DNA of 64,000 nucleotides from an uncultured Lactobacillus sp. (lineage in GTDB: Bacteria; Bacillota; Bacilli; Lactobacillales; Lactobacillaceae). The stretch is taken from positions 1-64,000 of the forward strand of contig CAMKZU010000009.1 of assembly GCA_946477855.1 (NCBI GenBank), given 5' to 3'. Positions 37,478 through 46,195 of the stretch are shown here, in pieces. The translations under genes were made by a program, and so were the position numbers. A model generated the notes under the pieces. The model saw only the letters and a list, made by a program, of their open reading frames with translations. It was not told where the DNA came from and ran no database searches. How positions within the stretch are numbered: the stretch's first letter is position 1; every line of letters begins with the position of its first letter.

Positions 37478-37521
37478 ATATATGACGACCCTTTATGCAG
37501 TAATTTCATGGAGGTTTAATT

Positions 37522-39501
37522 ATGAGTAGTACGATTAAAATACTGGCACCTATTGCCGGTCAGGTCATTAATCTTGAAGATGTTAATGATCCTGTTTTTT
37601 CTCAGAAAAAGTTGGGGGAAGGCTTTGCTGTTAAACCTAGCGCAGGAGAAATAGTTTCGCCTGTAACCGGTAAGGTGGTAATGGTTGCTAAAACAAAGCA
37701 CGCACTTGGTTTGCAAACTGCAGATGGTGTGGAAGTGATGATTCACCTTGGTATAGATACCGTTGAACTTGACGGCAAACCGTTTGATTTGCAAGTGGCA
37801 GCCGGCTCTGAAGTAAAAGCAGGGCAGCAATTAGGGACAATGGATCTGCAGGCAATTAAAGATGCCCAAAAAGATGACACCGTCATTCTGGCGATTACTA
37901 ATACCGCTGATATTTTAGCTGGTATCGATCTTGCTCTGGGCACTAAGTCTGCCGGTGAATCGGCAGCCACTATTACATTGAAACAGACTAAGTCAGCACC
38001 GGTTGCAGCTAACAAAAAAGAAAATAAATACCAAACTACAGCTCGGGAAATTGTTAAGGCAGTTGGTGGTGCTGATAATGTTAAAAGTGTTATGCACTGC
38101 TTTACTCGTTTGCGCTTTACCTTAAATGATAATAGTATTCCGCAGGATGACGAGGTTAACAACATTAAAGGAGTAATAGATGTTACCCGTGCAAATAACC
38201 AATATCAGATAGTAATTGGTCAAACGGTAGAAGACGTTTACGATGAATTAATCAAACTACTTGGACCAAAATATGCTGGGCAGGGTGAGACTACAGCTGC
38301 TGCTCCTGCTCCAGAGACTAATCAATCTATTGGTGGCAAGATTAAAAATGGTTTCTTCCAGTTAATAGGTGTAATTACCGGCTCTATGATGCCTGTAATT
38401 GGCTTGCTGGCCGCTAGCGGTATGTTAAAAGGTATTCTTAACATTTTAACTAACTTTTGCCACATGTCTACGGCTTCGCCAACTTACACTATTATCAATG
38501 CGATGGGGGATGCGTCGTTTTACTTCCTGCCTTTAATCGTTGGCTTTACTGCTGCTCAAAGATTAGGTTCTAACCCGGTAGTTGTTTCTATTATCGGCGG
38601 CTTTCTGATTTATCCTGATTTAGTAAAAATTTATGCCAGCGGTAAATTTAGTTACTACTTAGCTGGCGTTGGTATTAATGCCAATTTCTTTGGTATTCCA
38701 ATTCATATTCCGCAATATACTTATTCGATTTTCCCAATGATTTTTGCGGCTTGGATGGCTGCTAAGATTGAACCGTGGATTAAGAAGTGGATGCCAGTCA
38801 CATTAAGACAAATTTTCACTCCTCTAGTAGAAATCTTTTTAGTAGGGATGACGGTCTTAATTATTGTGGGTCCTGTAATTTCATTTATTTCTACGGGAAT
38901 TGCCAAAGTATTGCAATGGCTGTTAACTGTCAACACTGCACTTTCTGGTTTAATCATCGGTGGTCTTTACCAGATACTCGTTATCTTCGGACTGCACTGG
39001 GCAGTAGTGCCAATTATTGCCAATGATATTGCTGCAACGGGACATAGTATTTTAAACGGTATTGTTTCAGTAACTATGATTGCACAAGGTGCTGGTGCTC
39101 TGGCCGTTTGGTTTAAGACCAAGCATAATCCTGACTTAAAGGGATTATCTTTAAGTGCCGCTATTTCCGCTGCTGTTGGTATCACTGAGCCGGCAATGTA
39201 CGGTGTTAACTTAAAGTATGGTCGTGTATTCATGACTTCAAGTCTTGGTGCTGCCATTGGTGGTCTGGTAAACGGTCTGCTTAAAGTTGATATGTATGGC
39301 TTTACTGGCAGTTTAATCGGATTTCCATCCTTTGTGCCTAAAGCTGGGCAAGGCAATCCTAATAACCTGCTGAACTTCTGGATTGCCTCCATTGTGACAA
39401 TTGTTGCTGCATTTGCTTTGACCTACTTCTTTGGTTATAAAGAGCAGGACGCTAATAGTCCTAAGGATGCTCCTAAGAAAAAGAATTTAGCTGATTTATA
39501 A
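37522..39501 (+). CDS. treB: PTS trehalose-specific EIIABC
   Basis: A 659-residue phosphotransferase permease that imports and phosphorylates trehalose. Domain order is A-B-C. The EIIA-Glc-type domain (residues 1-150) has H60 and the phosphorylated H75 in MIHLGIDTV. EIIB (about 168-250) has the phosphocysteine C193 in MHCFTRLRF. EIIC (about 280-640) is a ten-helix glucose-superfamily domain with the GITEPAMYGV motif. The more usual order in TreB is B-C with or without a C-terminal A, so the N-terminal EIIA is worth noting. Context with treR/treC fixes trehalose as the substrate. GGAGG site before the ATG; strong terminator after. Confidence 0.9.
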   Translation: MSSTIKILAPIAGQVINLEDVNDPVFSQKKLGEGFAVKPSAGEIVSPVTGKVVMVAKTKHALGLQTADGVEVMIHLGIDTVELDGKPFDLQVAAGSEVKAGQQLGTMDLQAIKDAQKDDTVILAITNTADILAGIDLALGTKSAGESAATITLKQTKSAPVAANKKENKYQTTAREIVKAVGGADNVKSVMHCFTRLRFTLNDNSIPQDDEVNNIKGVIDVTRANNQYQIVIGQTVEDVYDELIKLLGPKYAGQGETTAAAPAPETNQSIGGKIKNGFFQLIGVITGSMMPVIGLLAASGMLKGILNILTNFCHMSTASPTYTIINAMGDASFYFLPLIVGFTAAQRLGSNPVVVSIIGGFLIYPDLVKIYASGKFSYYLAGVGINANFFGIPIHIPQYTYSIFPMIFAAWMAAKIEPWIKKWMPVTLRQIFTPLVEIFLVGMTVLIIVGPVISFISTGIAKVLQWLLTVNTALSGLIIGGLYQILVIFGLHWAVVPIIANDIAATGHSILNGIVSVTMIAQGAGALAVWFKTKHNPDLKGLSLSAAISAAVGITEPAMYGVNLKYGRVFMTSSLGAAIGGLVNGLLKVDMYGFTGSLIGFPSFVPKAGQGNPNNLLNFWIASIVTIVAAFALTYFFGYKEQDANSPKDAPKKKNLADL

Positions 39502-39530
39502 TTGATAACAGTTTTATAAGTACAAAATAT

Positions 39531-39572
39531 TAAAGGGCTCCAAAAGCATGGTCGCTTTCGGAGCCCTTTTTC
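39531..39572. terminator. Strong terminator between PTS gene and convergent gene
   Basis: AAAGGGCTCC-AAAGC pairs with GCTTT-GGAGCCCTTT and is followed by TTTT; the reverse strand also shows an A/T run, so it can serve both sides. Confidence 0.88.
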
Positions 39573-39583
39573 TGTCTAATAAA

Positions 39584-40060
39584 TTATTGCACCAACTTAA
39601 TTGGCACCTTGATAACCGCCTTTTTACATGGCTTTTCATTAACGTCTAAATCTAAGCAAGCTTCATGAGCATCTTCAGGAAATAAAATAATATAATCTCC
39701 AGGATGTAAGCAAATTGAAGTTGCTGGACCAGTAAAGCGCTGATAATGCGCTACGTCATCCGGGCTTGCAAGTGCATTATCTATTTCAGTCAGGCCGTCA
39801 GGTTTGGTTACCCTTGTTATTTCTGCACCCTTAATTAAATAATGAAAATCAAGGTGCGTTTGATGATTTTCAAAGCGACCCTTTTTTTCGTCTTTCGTAT
39901 TATATTCCTGAATTTTAACAAAAATGCCATCACTGATATCGTATCTGCCAACAGCTAAATTGGTCAAATCGGTTTCTTGCAGCCATTTAAAAGCCTTATC
40001 CAGATACTGATTTTGACGAATGAAAGTAGTAGTTGAATCATTAATATTAGCGTAAATCAT
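39584..40060 (-). CDS. YhcH/YjgK/YiaL-family cupin, probable sugar anomerase
   Basis: A 158-residue cupin of the YhcH/YiaL (DUF386) family. Metal-ligand candidates are in HQTHLDFHYLIKGAE and FPEDAHEACL. Members near sialic-acid genes act as anomerases, and YiaL belongs to an acid-sugar operon, so the family handles anomeric or enol forms of sugars and sugar acids. Here it lies beside a regulated transporter and a four-carbon-acid locus. It may speed the ring opening of that substrate. AGGAAA site before the ATG. It probably forms a two-gene unit with the small gene at 40087. Confidence 0.82.
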   Translation of the reverse strand: MIYANINDSTTTFIRQNQYLDKAFKWLQETDLTNLAVGRYDISDGIFVKIQEYNTKDEKKGRFENHQTHLDFHYLIKGAEITRVTKPDGLTEIDNALASPDDVAHYQRFTGPATSICLHPGDYIILFPEDAHEACLDLDVNEKPCKKAVIKVPIKLVQ

Positions 40061-40086
40061 ATCATTTTCCTTTCTTACATTCTGGG

Positions 40087-40359
40087 TTAATTATTTAGCA
40101 TTTGCTTTGAATTAAGTTGCTGGATCTTATCCACCATTTCATCAAACGAAAGGTTGCTCAATTTTTTATTGGTAGTAAATTGTGTATCTTCTAGAGTGTT
40201 GAAATCACCTATTAAGTAGTATGCGGTCAAGTAACTTAACAAGAATTTTTTGGCCTCAGGTATTAAGTCTTGTTGAGAATAATTCATTTGACGGGCAACT
40301 GTCGCAAAATGATATGCGAATTTTTCTGGATCAATCTGAGTATTTTCGTTAACAGTCAT
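40087..40359 (-). CDS. Small protein of unknown function
   Basis: A 90-residue soluble, helical, mildly acidic protein (ARQMNYSQQDLIPEAKKFLLSYLTAYYLIGDF in the middle). Not recognised. It has a good AAGAAGG site before the ATG and sits 26 bases before the YhcH-like gene on the same strand, so it is likely translated and co-expressed. No catalytic motif or signal peptide is visible. Confidence 0.6.
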   Translation of the reverse strand: MTVNENTQIDPEKFAYHFATVARQMNYSQQDLIPEAKKFLLSYLTAYYLIGDFNTLEDTQFTTNKKLSNLSFDEMVDKIQQLNSKQMLNN

Positions 40360-40431
40360 AGAAAACCTTCTTTCATAAAAATACTTTTAATCCTATTCTA
40401 TATTGCCCAATTAAATTGTTTTAGTGTTTAT

Positions 40432-40512
40432 TGTTTAAAAATAAGACGATAAATATTCATTTACGAGTGATTTCTTTTTATCCAGTAAATAATGTTTAAA
40501 AATAAGACGATA
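40432..40512. repeat. 20-bp direct repeat pair, putative operator
   Basis: The sequence beginning TGTTTAAAAATAAGAC and ending GATA is present without change at 40432-40451 and 40493-40512, 61 bases apart (about six helical turns), in the spacer before the transporter gene. A related copy, TGTTTAAAAGTGAAAC, lies at 43718-43733 in the regulator/kinase spacer. Together they look like binding sites of the PrpR-like regulator. Confidence 0.7.
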
Positions 40513-40552
40513 TTCAATGTAGTTTAGTTATGATTTTTATTAGCATAAACAA

Positions 40553-40566
40553 TGTAAGCGATTAAC
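40553..40566 (+). promoter_or_regulatory. cre-like site before the transporter gene
   Basis: TGTAAGCGATTAAC matches the cre consensus at about 12 of 14 positions and lies 32 bases before the transporter start, suggesting catabolite repression of the locus. Confidence 0.4.
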
Positions 40567-40597
40567 CGGTATGTTTTATTTGAGAGAGGTCATTAAA

Positions 40598-41884
40598 ATG
40601 TCACAAGCGTACATTGTTTTAATTGTAATGGCTGTAATGATCGTAGCAATGGTTTCTGATAAGTTTGATTTTGGATTTGCGCCAGTTGCCGCCTGTACAA
40701 TCTTGGTTTTAACTGGAACAGCCACCGTACAACAAGCATACGGTGGCTTTATTAACAATAACACTATCTTAACTGCAGGATATGTAATTATCAGTTCACT
40801 TTTTGCGCGGACACGTGCCATTCATAAATTACAGGCATTTTTGTTAAAAATTCAAAAAGGTAAAAGTGGGCTGACACTATTTGTAGTTTTGCTATTATTC
40901 ACTGTTATTCTGATGACAGTAATGGAACCGGGACCTGCAACCTTATTAATCTGTTTGGTTTTGTCAACTTTACCTGCAGGTGGTGGTATACCATCGGGAC
41001 AAATGCTGTTGCCGCTGGCTTCAATGGTCGATATTAGCGCTCGTAAAATTCCTATGGGTATGACCATGGTTTATGTGTTAGCGTTAAATAATTTTATTAC
41101 TAACGCTGGCTTCAGCCATACAGTAAGTATGGGCACTTGGATCATTGCCGGTGCAGTGCCACTTTTAGTTGCATTTGTTTATTCCTTAATTGCGTATCGT
41201 GTTTTACCCAAAAAGGAATTAAAAATTGATGCGGGGCAGGATCAAAAAGAACAGGAAGAAGAAGCGACTGATAACTTAAAATCATGGCAGGAAAATTTGA
41301 TTTACATTTCTTTTGTTGTAACTACAATTGCCATGTTTTTTACCAATCAATTAGGAAATATTGTCTACGTTATCCCACTAGTAGGAATTGGCCTGATGTA
41401 TTTTTGCAATATTATCAGTTTTAAAGAAATTCGCGAGGGTATGTCCAGTCCCATTATCTATCTTTTAGGCGGAATGTTTGGTCTTGCTGATATTATGGCT
41501 GCTAAAGGCGTAACCAAAATGATTGGTTCAGCATTACAAGGAGTTCTGGGCAATAATTCCAGCATTTGGGTCATTACCTTTGTCTTTGCTTTTGCGGCGA
41601 CAATCATGGCCAACTTGACCGGCTCGAACATGGGAACAACCATGATTTTAACGCCAATCGCTATTGCAGTGGCTGTTGCTTCCGGACTTGATCCCCGTGC
41701 TGCAGGTTTAGCAACCGTAATTGCGTCTAATGCTGCAGTTATTATGCCAATGGATACTGCCATAGGTATTGCTGTTGCCCAGGGACACTATAAAATTGGC
41801 AGAACATTTGTCTATACTATCCCGTTAACAATAATTTATATCACCGTTGTTGCTGTGATGTGCTGTGTATTATTCCCAGCATAA
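40598..41884 (+). CDS. DASS/SLC13-like carboxylate transporter
   Basis: A 428-residue transporter with about 11 to 12 helices of the ion transporter superfamily. Family-like features are two halves with re-entrant regions (FINNNTILTAGYVIISSLF and ANLTGSNMGTTMILTPIAIAVA, then ASNAAVIMPMDTAIG). Such proteins import dicarboxylates, sulfate or sugar acids with sodium or protons. Lying before a PrpR-like regulator and a DUF1537/PdxA2 locus, it is the likely uptake system for the acid sugar used there. The ATG at 40598 is chosen because a GAGAGAGG site precedes it; ATG 40571 is in frame but has no ribosome site. Confidence 0.82.
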   Translation: MSQAYIVLIVMAVMIVAMVSDKFDFGFAPVAACTILVLTGTATVQQAYGGFINNNTILTAGYVIISSLFARTRAIHKLQAFLLKIQKGKSGLTLFVVLLLFTVILMTVMEPGPATLLICLVLSTLPAGGGIPSGQMLLPLASMVDISARKIPMGMTMVYVLALNNFITNAGFSHTVSMGTWIIAGAVPLLVAFVYSLIAYRVLPKKELKIDAGQDQKEQEEEATDNLKSWQENLIYISFVVTTIAMFFTNQLGNIVYVIPLVGIGLMYFCNIISFKEIREGMSSPIIYLLGGMFGLADIMAAKGVTKMIGSALQGVLGNNSSIWVITFVFAFAATIMANLTGSNMGTTMILTPIAIAVAVASGLDPRAAGLATVIASNAAVIMPMDTAIGIAVAQGHYKIGRTFVYTIPLTIIYITVVAVMCCVLFPA

Positions 41885-41914
41885 TTTGGCAGCAGTTTGA
41901 TAATAACCCAGTTT

Positions 41915-43648
41915 TTACCGTTTTAAATAGCGCCATAAAGTTGCGCGACTAATGTTTAATTCTTTAGCCGTTTTGGTTTTATTGCCATTATTTTCTTTGA
42001 GCGCCTGTTTAATGTCTTGGACGATAATATCATGCAAAGAATGTCCTCGATGTGCGGGACTGGCTACCTTTAAAGCCGCTTGTTCTGGCTGTGATTTTTC
42101 ACTCACAGCCAGCTGAGTTAAGATCAGATCAATATCTTTGCCCTTTAAAATCGGGGCGTCAGCTACTGCTAGGGCAGTAGTCAAAACGTGAATAAATTCG
42201 CGGTAGTTGTGGGGCCACGGGTAACTCGATAGATGGTCTAATGCTGTGTCAGAAATTCCTGAAAAAGTTTTACCCGTCTTTAAATTAAAATCGTTGAGAA
42301 TGGAGTGTACCAACTGATTAAAAACGTCATAAGACATTGCGTTTAAAGGTTTTAAAAAGAGTTCGTTAACTGTGAGGTAATCAGGAAAAGAAATGTTCAA
42401 CTTTGTTCCATAAGGCTGGGTAATTAAGAAAACCAACTTGTTTCTGCCGTCCAAATTCGATTTACGGATAAATTCAAAAAAGTCATTTTGGTCAGAGGCT
42501 GGCAATTTCTCTAAGCCGGTGATCTGAATAAGATGGTGATTATCAAAGAATATCGATTCATTATCAGCAAGAGCTTTGCTTAAGCTTTCATGATCTGACA
42601 GAGAAATCTGAATTGGAGCTGCAGCGTCTGTTTCTTTAAAGATTAGGCTGCCTAAATATTCTTTTTCAAGGCCATCCGCTCCGATTATGGCAACGGGTGC
42701 TTGGAGGTGAGAATAGTGTCTGAGTAATTTGAAAAACTGGTTATCATAGCAGGTCGAATAGACTGAGGAGATATAGTCCGCATCAAAGTGTGTTTGACTG
42801 CTTGATGGAGCTTTTCCTAAATAATCAAGTGTGGCAATTGAAAAGTTGGTTGTCTGCGTTACTACTACGTGCCAGGAGGAATTAGCCCAGGTTACGATCG
42901 GTGTGGCGTCACTGAGCGCTTTACGCACCTTTTTTGCCAAAAATGCGGCTTTTTTCTTATTAGTGCTGAACAGAACGTTAAAATAATTATCTTTTTCAAA
43001 AAAGAGTGTGTAATTATGAAATGCTGCGAGGGTTTCGGAAAGCAGATTGAAGTAATTAATATTTGTTTCCTTTTCCCTAAGTAAGAGAAAACAGGTTTTA
43101 AGTGCTTGATAGACAACTTCGTCTCCCGATTCAATCAGATAAGAATTGAGGTGGTAGATATTGTTGGAAGCGACAATTATGCCTGAATCACAAATTATAT
43201 TGTGATAACCGCTTGCTGCAAGCTTTGCCATTGCATTTTTAATATCCATTTTTTTCTGTACTACATATTTGGTCATTTTAATATTGAATTGAGCCAAAGT
43301 TTGGGAGATAGCTTGATCGAAAGCGTCATAGCAAATGATAGCAGACTCACTCAAGTCTGGAATGCTTTTGATCGTCCGAATAATATCGTACTGGGAAATG
43401 CCAATATCTATTACAGGTACATTGGTTTGTTTTTCCAAAAAAGCGACAGTTCCACCACGGGAAAGTAATAAGTCAAAATCATTATTTTTAACTAAAGCGG
43501 CCAAATTGTTTTTATTCGCTAAATTAGCTAGTTCAATTTGAATTCGAATGTCCAGATCAGCATTTTCTGTTGTTAATTGCTTAAAAAAGTGTTGGACTTT
43601 GTTTCTCAAACCGGGATAGGGAACGATGCAGAGAATTTTAGCAGTCAT
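41915..43648 (-). CDS. PrpR-N sensor regulator with degenerate AAA domain and Fis-type HTH
   Basis: A 577-residue regulator. Residues 1-180 match the PrpR N-terminal sensing domain (CIVPYPGLRNKVQHFF, LLLSRGGTVAFLEK, VIDIGISQYDIIRTI). About residues 310-470 align with the AAA domain of sigma-54 activators but lack a working Walker A (IIGADGLEKEYLGSLI), lack the GAFTGA loop and keep only a trace of the FDNHHLIQITGLE strand. The last 45 residues form a Fis-type HTH (GNKTKTAKELNISRATLWRYLKR). It therefore should act without sigma-54, as a classical DNA-binding regulator. GGAGG before ATG 43648 decides the start; an in-frame ATG at 43699 has none. Target sites: see the repeats at 40432 and 43718. 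Confidence 0.85.
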   Translation of the reverse strand: MTAKILCIVPYPGLRNKVQHFFKQLTTENADLDIRIQIELANLANKNNLAALVKNNDFDLLLSRGGTVAFLEKQTNVPVIDIGISQYDIIRTIKSIPDLSESAIICYDAFDQAISQTLAQFNIKMTKYVVQKKMDIKNAMAKLAASGYHNIICDSGIIVASNNIYHLNSYLIESGDEVVYQALKTCFLLLREKETNINYFNLLSETLAAFHNYTLFFEKDNYFNVLFSTNKKKAAFLAKKVRKALSDATPIVTWANSSWHVVVTQTTNFSIATLDYLGKAPSSSQTHFDADYISSVYSTCYDNQFFKLLRHYSHLQAPVAIIGADGLEKEYLGSLIFKETDAAAPIQISLSDHESLSKALADNESIFFDNHHLIQITGLEKLPASDQNDFFEFIRKSNLDGRNKLVFLITQPYGTKLNISFPDYLTVNELFLKPLNAMSYDVFNQLVHSILNDFNLKTGKTFSGISDTALDHLSSYPWPHNYREFIHVLTTALAVADAPILKGKDIDLILTQLAVSEKSQPEQAALKVASPAHRGHSLHDIIVQDIKQALKENNGNKTKTAKELNISRATLWRYLKR

Positions 43649-43717
43649 AATAACCTCCGTTTCAATTTTGAACATATTTTTAGAGTTAGTATACTTCATT
43701 TTTAATTCCCTGATAAG

Positions 43718-43733
43718 TGTTTAAAAGTGAAAC
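43718..43733. promoter_or_regulatory. Third copy of the TGTTTAAAA operator motif
   Basis: TGTTTAAAAGTGAAAC agrees with the direct repeat before the transporter at 13 of 16 positions. It lies in the divergent spacer between the PrpR-like regulator and the kinase gene. Confidence 0.6.
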
Positions 43734-43807
43734 AAAAAATATTACAGCTTTGTTCTTAATCATTTTAAGATTATCTATGTAAAGAATATCTGATGGCGGG
43801 TGGAAAA

Positions 43808-45064
43808 ATGGCTAAATTTTTGATAATTGCTGATGACTTTACTGGTGCTAATGATACCGGTGTTAAGCTTACAGAAGAAGGTATGCCAGTAAATGTTTTT
43901 TTCTCAGCAATTAATATTGTTCCCCACACTTCTTGTGTAATTGATACGGAAACACGAAATGACTCAGAAAAAACGGCTTATGAAAAAACAAAAACAATCT
44001 TAAATTCAATTGATATGAACCAGTTCGATTTTGTTTATAAAAAAGTTGATTCGACTTTGAGGGGTAATATTGTTACTGAATTGAGAGCGATTAACGACCG
44101 TTTTGCACCAGATTACGTTGTTTTTGCACCAGCCTTGCCGGCGCTAGGCAGGCAGGTAATTAATAAGAAAGTTCTGGTTAGTGGCAAAGAACTGCACAAA
44201 ACGGAATTTGCCTGCGATCCCGTTAAACCGGTATTACTGGATAATGTTGAAACAATCTTGGCCCAAAGCTTTGGCGTTAATAACGTGCAATATTACTCTT
44301 TAAAAGATTTACGGTCTAACAAGGATTTGGATTTGAGCAAAAAGTGCTTTGGCTTTGATACCGAAAATGATGAGGATTTTTGCAAGATTGTTTCTCTATT
44401 TCAGGGATTAAAAGGCAAAATCCTCTGGGTTGGCTCCTCTGGTCTAATTGAAGGAATGGTCAAAAAGAGCAGTGTAGTAACACCGGCAATTGCCTTGGTT
44501 GGCAGCGTCAGCAGTAAAACTAGAAAACAGATTCTTTATGCCAAAGAAAATGGGCTGGCTATCATTGCCTTGCCGATTTATGAAATTTATAAAACAGAAA
44601 ATTATTCTGAATACGTTGACCAGGCTGTACACATTTTAAAAAAAGGCAGAAATTTGGCCCTGGTATCTTCCGCATCACTAGAAAGGGCAGATTTAATAAA
44701 AACCAAGACCAGTTTTAATGATGCTGGCATAGTTGGTACGGAAATGGAGAACACCATTCAAATGATACTGGCAGGTATTTGCCGCCGCGTGATTAAAGAA
44801 TTTCCTGTTTCTGGCTTATTTGTCACTGGCGGTACAACTGCACAAAGTATTTTAAGAATTGTGAAGGCGCAGGGAACGGTAATTAGAGAAGAAGTTGCTT
44901 TGGGGATGCCGCTATTAACCGTTGTTGGTGGTGAGTTTGACGGCATTAATATGATTTCTAAAGCTGGTGCTTTTGGAGATTCGAGTTTGATTATGTTTGG
45001 TTTAAATAAATTACGTTCTTTAGGAAAGAAGGCAGAAATATCATGGAATTACAAGAAAGCTTAA
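43808..45064 (+). CDS. Four-carbon acid sugar kinase (DUF1537)
   Basis: A 418-residue kinase of the DUF1537 family, which phosphorylates D-threonate, D-erythronate, L-threonate or 3-oxo-tetronates. The N-terminal substrate domain starts IIADDFTGANDTGV, with VYKKVDSTLRGN. The C-terminal nucleotide-binding domain has VTGGTTAQSILR and VVGGEFDG. The family partners with PdxA2, which lies four genes downstream in the same operon. The ATG at 43808 fits a purine-rich GGCGGGTGGA site; ATG 43793 is in frame but would use none. The stop lies 22 bases inside the next gene, so translation is coupled. Confidence 0.9.
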   Translation: MAKFLIIADDFTGANDTGVKLTEEGMPVNVFFSAINIVPHTSCVIDTETRNDSEKTAYEKTKTILNSIDMNQFDFVYKKVDSTLRGNIVTELRAINDRFAPDYVVFAPALPALGRQVINKKVLVSGKELHKTEFACDPVKPVLLDNVETILAQSFGVNNVQYYSLKDLRSNKDLDLSKKCFGFDTENDEDFCKIVSLFQGLKGKILWVGSSGLIEGMVKKSSVVTPAIALVGSVSSKTRKQILYAKENGLAIIALPIYEIYKTENYSEYVDQAVHILKKGRNLALVSSASLERADLIKTKTSFNDAGIVGTEMENTIQMILAGICRRVIKEFPVSGLFVTGGTTAQSILRIVKAQGTVIREEVALGMPLLTVVGGEFDGINMISKAGAFGDSSLIMFGLNKLRSLGKKAEISWNYKKA

Positions 45065-46188
45065 CTGCTAAATTTGACAGAACTATGTTGTTGCCAGATT
45101 CGGGAATTCAAAGTCATGCTTCCAACTTATTGATATTACCTAATGGTGATACCTTTTGTACTTGGTTTTCAGGTACTGAAGAAGGCACAGACGACATTAC
45201 CATTTTTATGGCTGAATTGAGAGCAGGAACAGATAGCTGGTCAAAGCCGGTTCCAATGTCGAACAATCCCGGTCGCTCCGATCAAAATCCAGTTTTATTT
45301 GCGGCACCTGATGGCGATATTTGGCTACTTTATACTTCTCAAGTTGGTGGAAATGAAGATACGGCAATAATTCAATATCGTGTTTCACATGATAATGGGA
45401 AAACATGGAGCATGCAAAGTAATCTATTTCCAGGTGAAAGTGGTCTGTTTATTCGTCATCCGCTAGTTGTAACTGCTAATGGAGAGTGGCTTTTGCCCCT
45501 TTATCATTGTGTGGTTAAAAATGACGGCAAACCGTGGGATGGCAGTTATGATTACAGTTGCGTCCGGGTTTCGCAGGATAGCGGACAAACTTGGAAAGAA
45601 TACGAAGTCCCTGATAGTCAGGGCTGCGTTCAAATGAGTATTGTCAAGTTGCAAAATAACGCAGGATATGTAGGCTTTTTTAGAAGTCGCTGGGCTGATA
45701 ATATCTACCGTTCTTTTTCTAATGACGGCAGCCGCTGGACGCCACCTAAGGCAATTGACTTGCCGAATAATAATTCATCTATTCAAGCAGCACTGCTGCC
45801 TGACGGCAACATAATTTTAGCTTTTAATAAGTCCAGTGCTGAAGATGCAACAGTGAGAAGACTATCATTATTTTCCGAAAAAACCACGGCAAAGGAAACG
45901 TCCAACAAAAAAGCTGCTAAAACTGCTTTTTGGGGTGCGCCCCGGGCACCATTAACCGTAGCAATTTCAGAAGATAACGGTAAAACTTGGCCCTATGTAA
46001 GAAATATTGCCGAAGGCAGTGGTTATGCCCTCACTAATAATTCTAAAGATAAGAAGAATAGGGAATTTTCGTATCCCTCAGTTAAACCGACAAGAAACGG
46101 CAAAATTGCTTTGACGTTTACCTATTTCAGGCAAAATATTGCTTTTGTCGAGTTTACAGAAGACTGGGTCAAAGAAGAAAAGGAGTAA
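45043..46188 (+). CDS. Asp-box beta-propeller protein (sialidase-like fold), cytosolic
   Basis: A 381-residue protein of the BNR/sialidase superfamily with four visible Asp boxes (VSHDNGKTW, VSQDSGQTW, FSNDGSRW, ISEDNGKTW) and the signature SHASNLLILPNGDTFCTWFSGTEEG. It lacks the RIP arginine motif of true sialidases and has no signal peptide, so sialic acid release is unlikely. Other beta-propellers of this kind act on uronic-acid-linked sugars as lyases or hydrolases. Its place between an acid-sugar kinase and an alcohol dehydrogenase suggests that it processes an imported glycoside or lactone of a sugar acid; this is inference. A GGAAAGAAGG site within the kinase gene precedes the ATG. Confidence 0.75.
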   Translation: MELQESLTAKFDRTMLLPDSGIQSHASNLLILPNGDTFCTWFSGTEEGTDDITIFMAELRAGTDSWSKPVPMSNNPGRSDQNPVLFAAPDGDIWLLYTSQVGGNEDTAIIQYRVSHDNGKTWSMQSNLFPGESGLFIRHPLVVTANGEWLLPLYHCVVKNDGKPWDGSYDYSCVRVSQDSGQTWKEYEVPDSQGCVQMSIVKLQNNAGYVGFFRSRWADNIYRSFSNDGSRWTPPKAIDLPNNNSSIQAALLPDGNIILAFNKSSAEDATVRRLSLFSEKTTAKETSNKKAAKTAFWGAPRAPLTVAISEDNGKTWPYVRNIAEGSGYALTNNSKDKKNREFSYPSVKPTRNGKIALTFTYFRQNIAFVEFTEDWVKEEKE

Positions 46189-46195
46189 GACTGTG

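Noticed and set aside
41915-43648. Functional sigma-54 activator
   Set aside because: Walker A and GAFTGA motifs are absent.
45043-46188. True exo-sialidase
   Set aside because: Asp boxes are present, but there is no RIP arginine motif, no signal peptide and no sialic-acid gene set beyond a DHDPS-family lyase and a YhcH-like protein, both of which have other roles.
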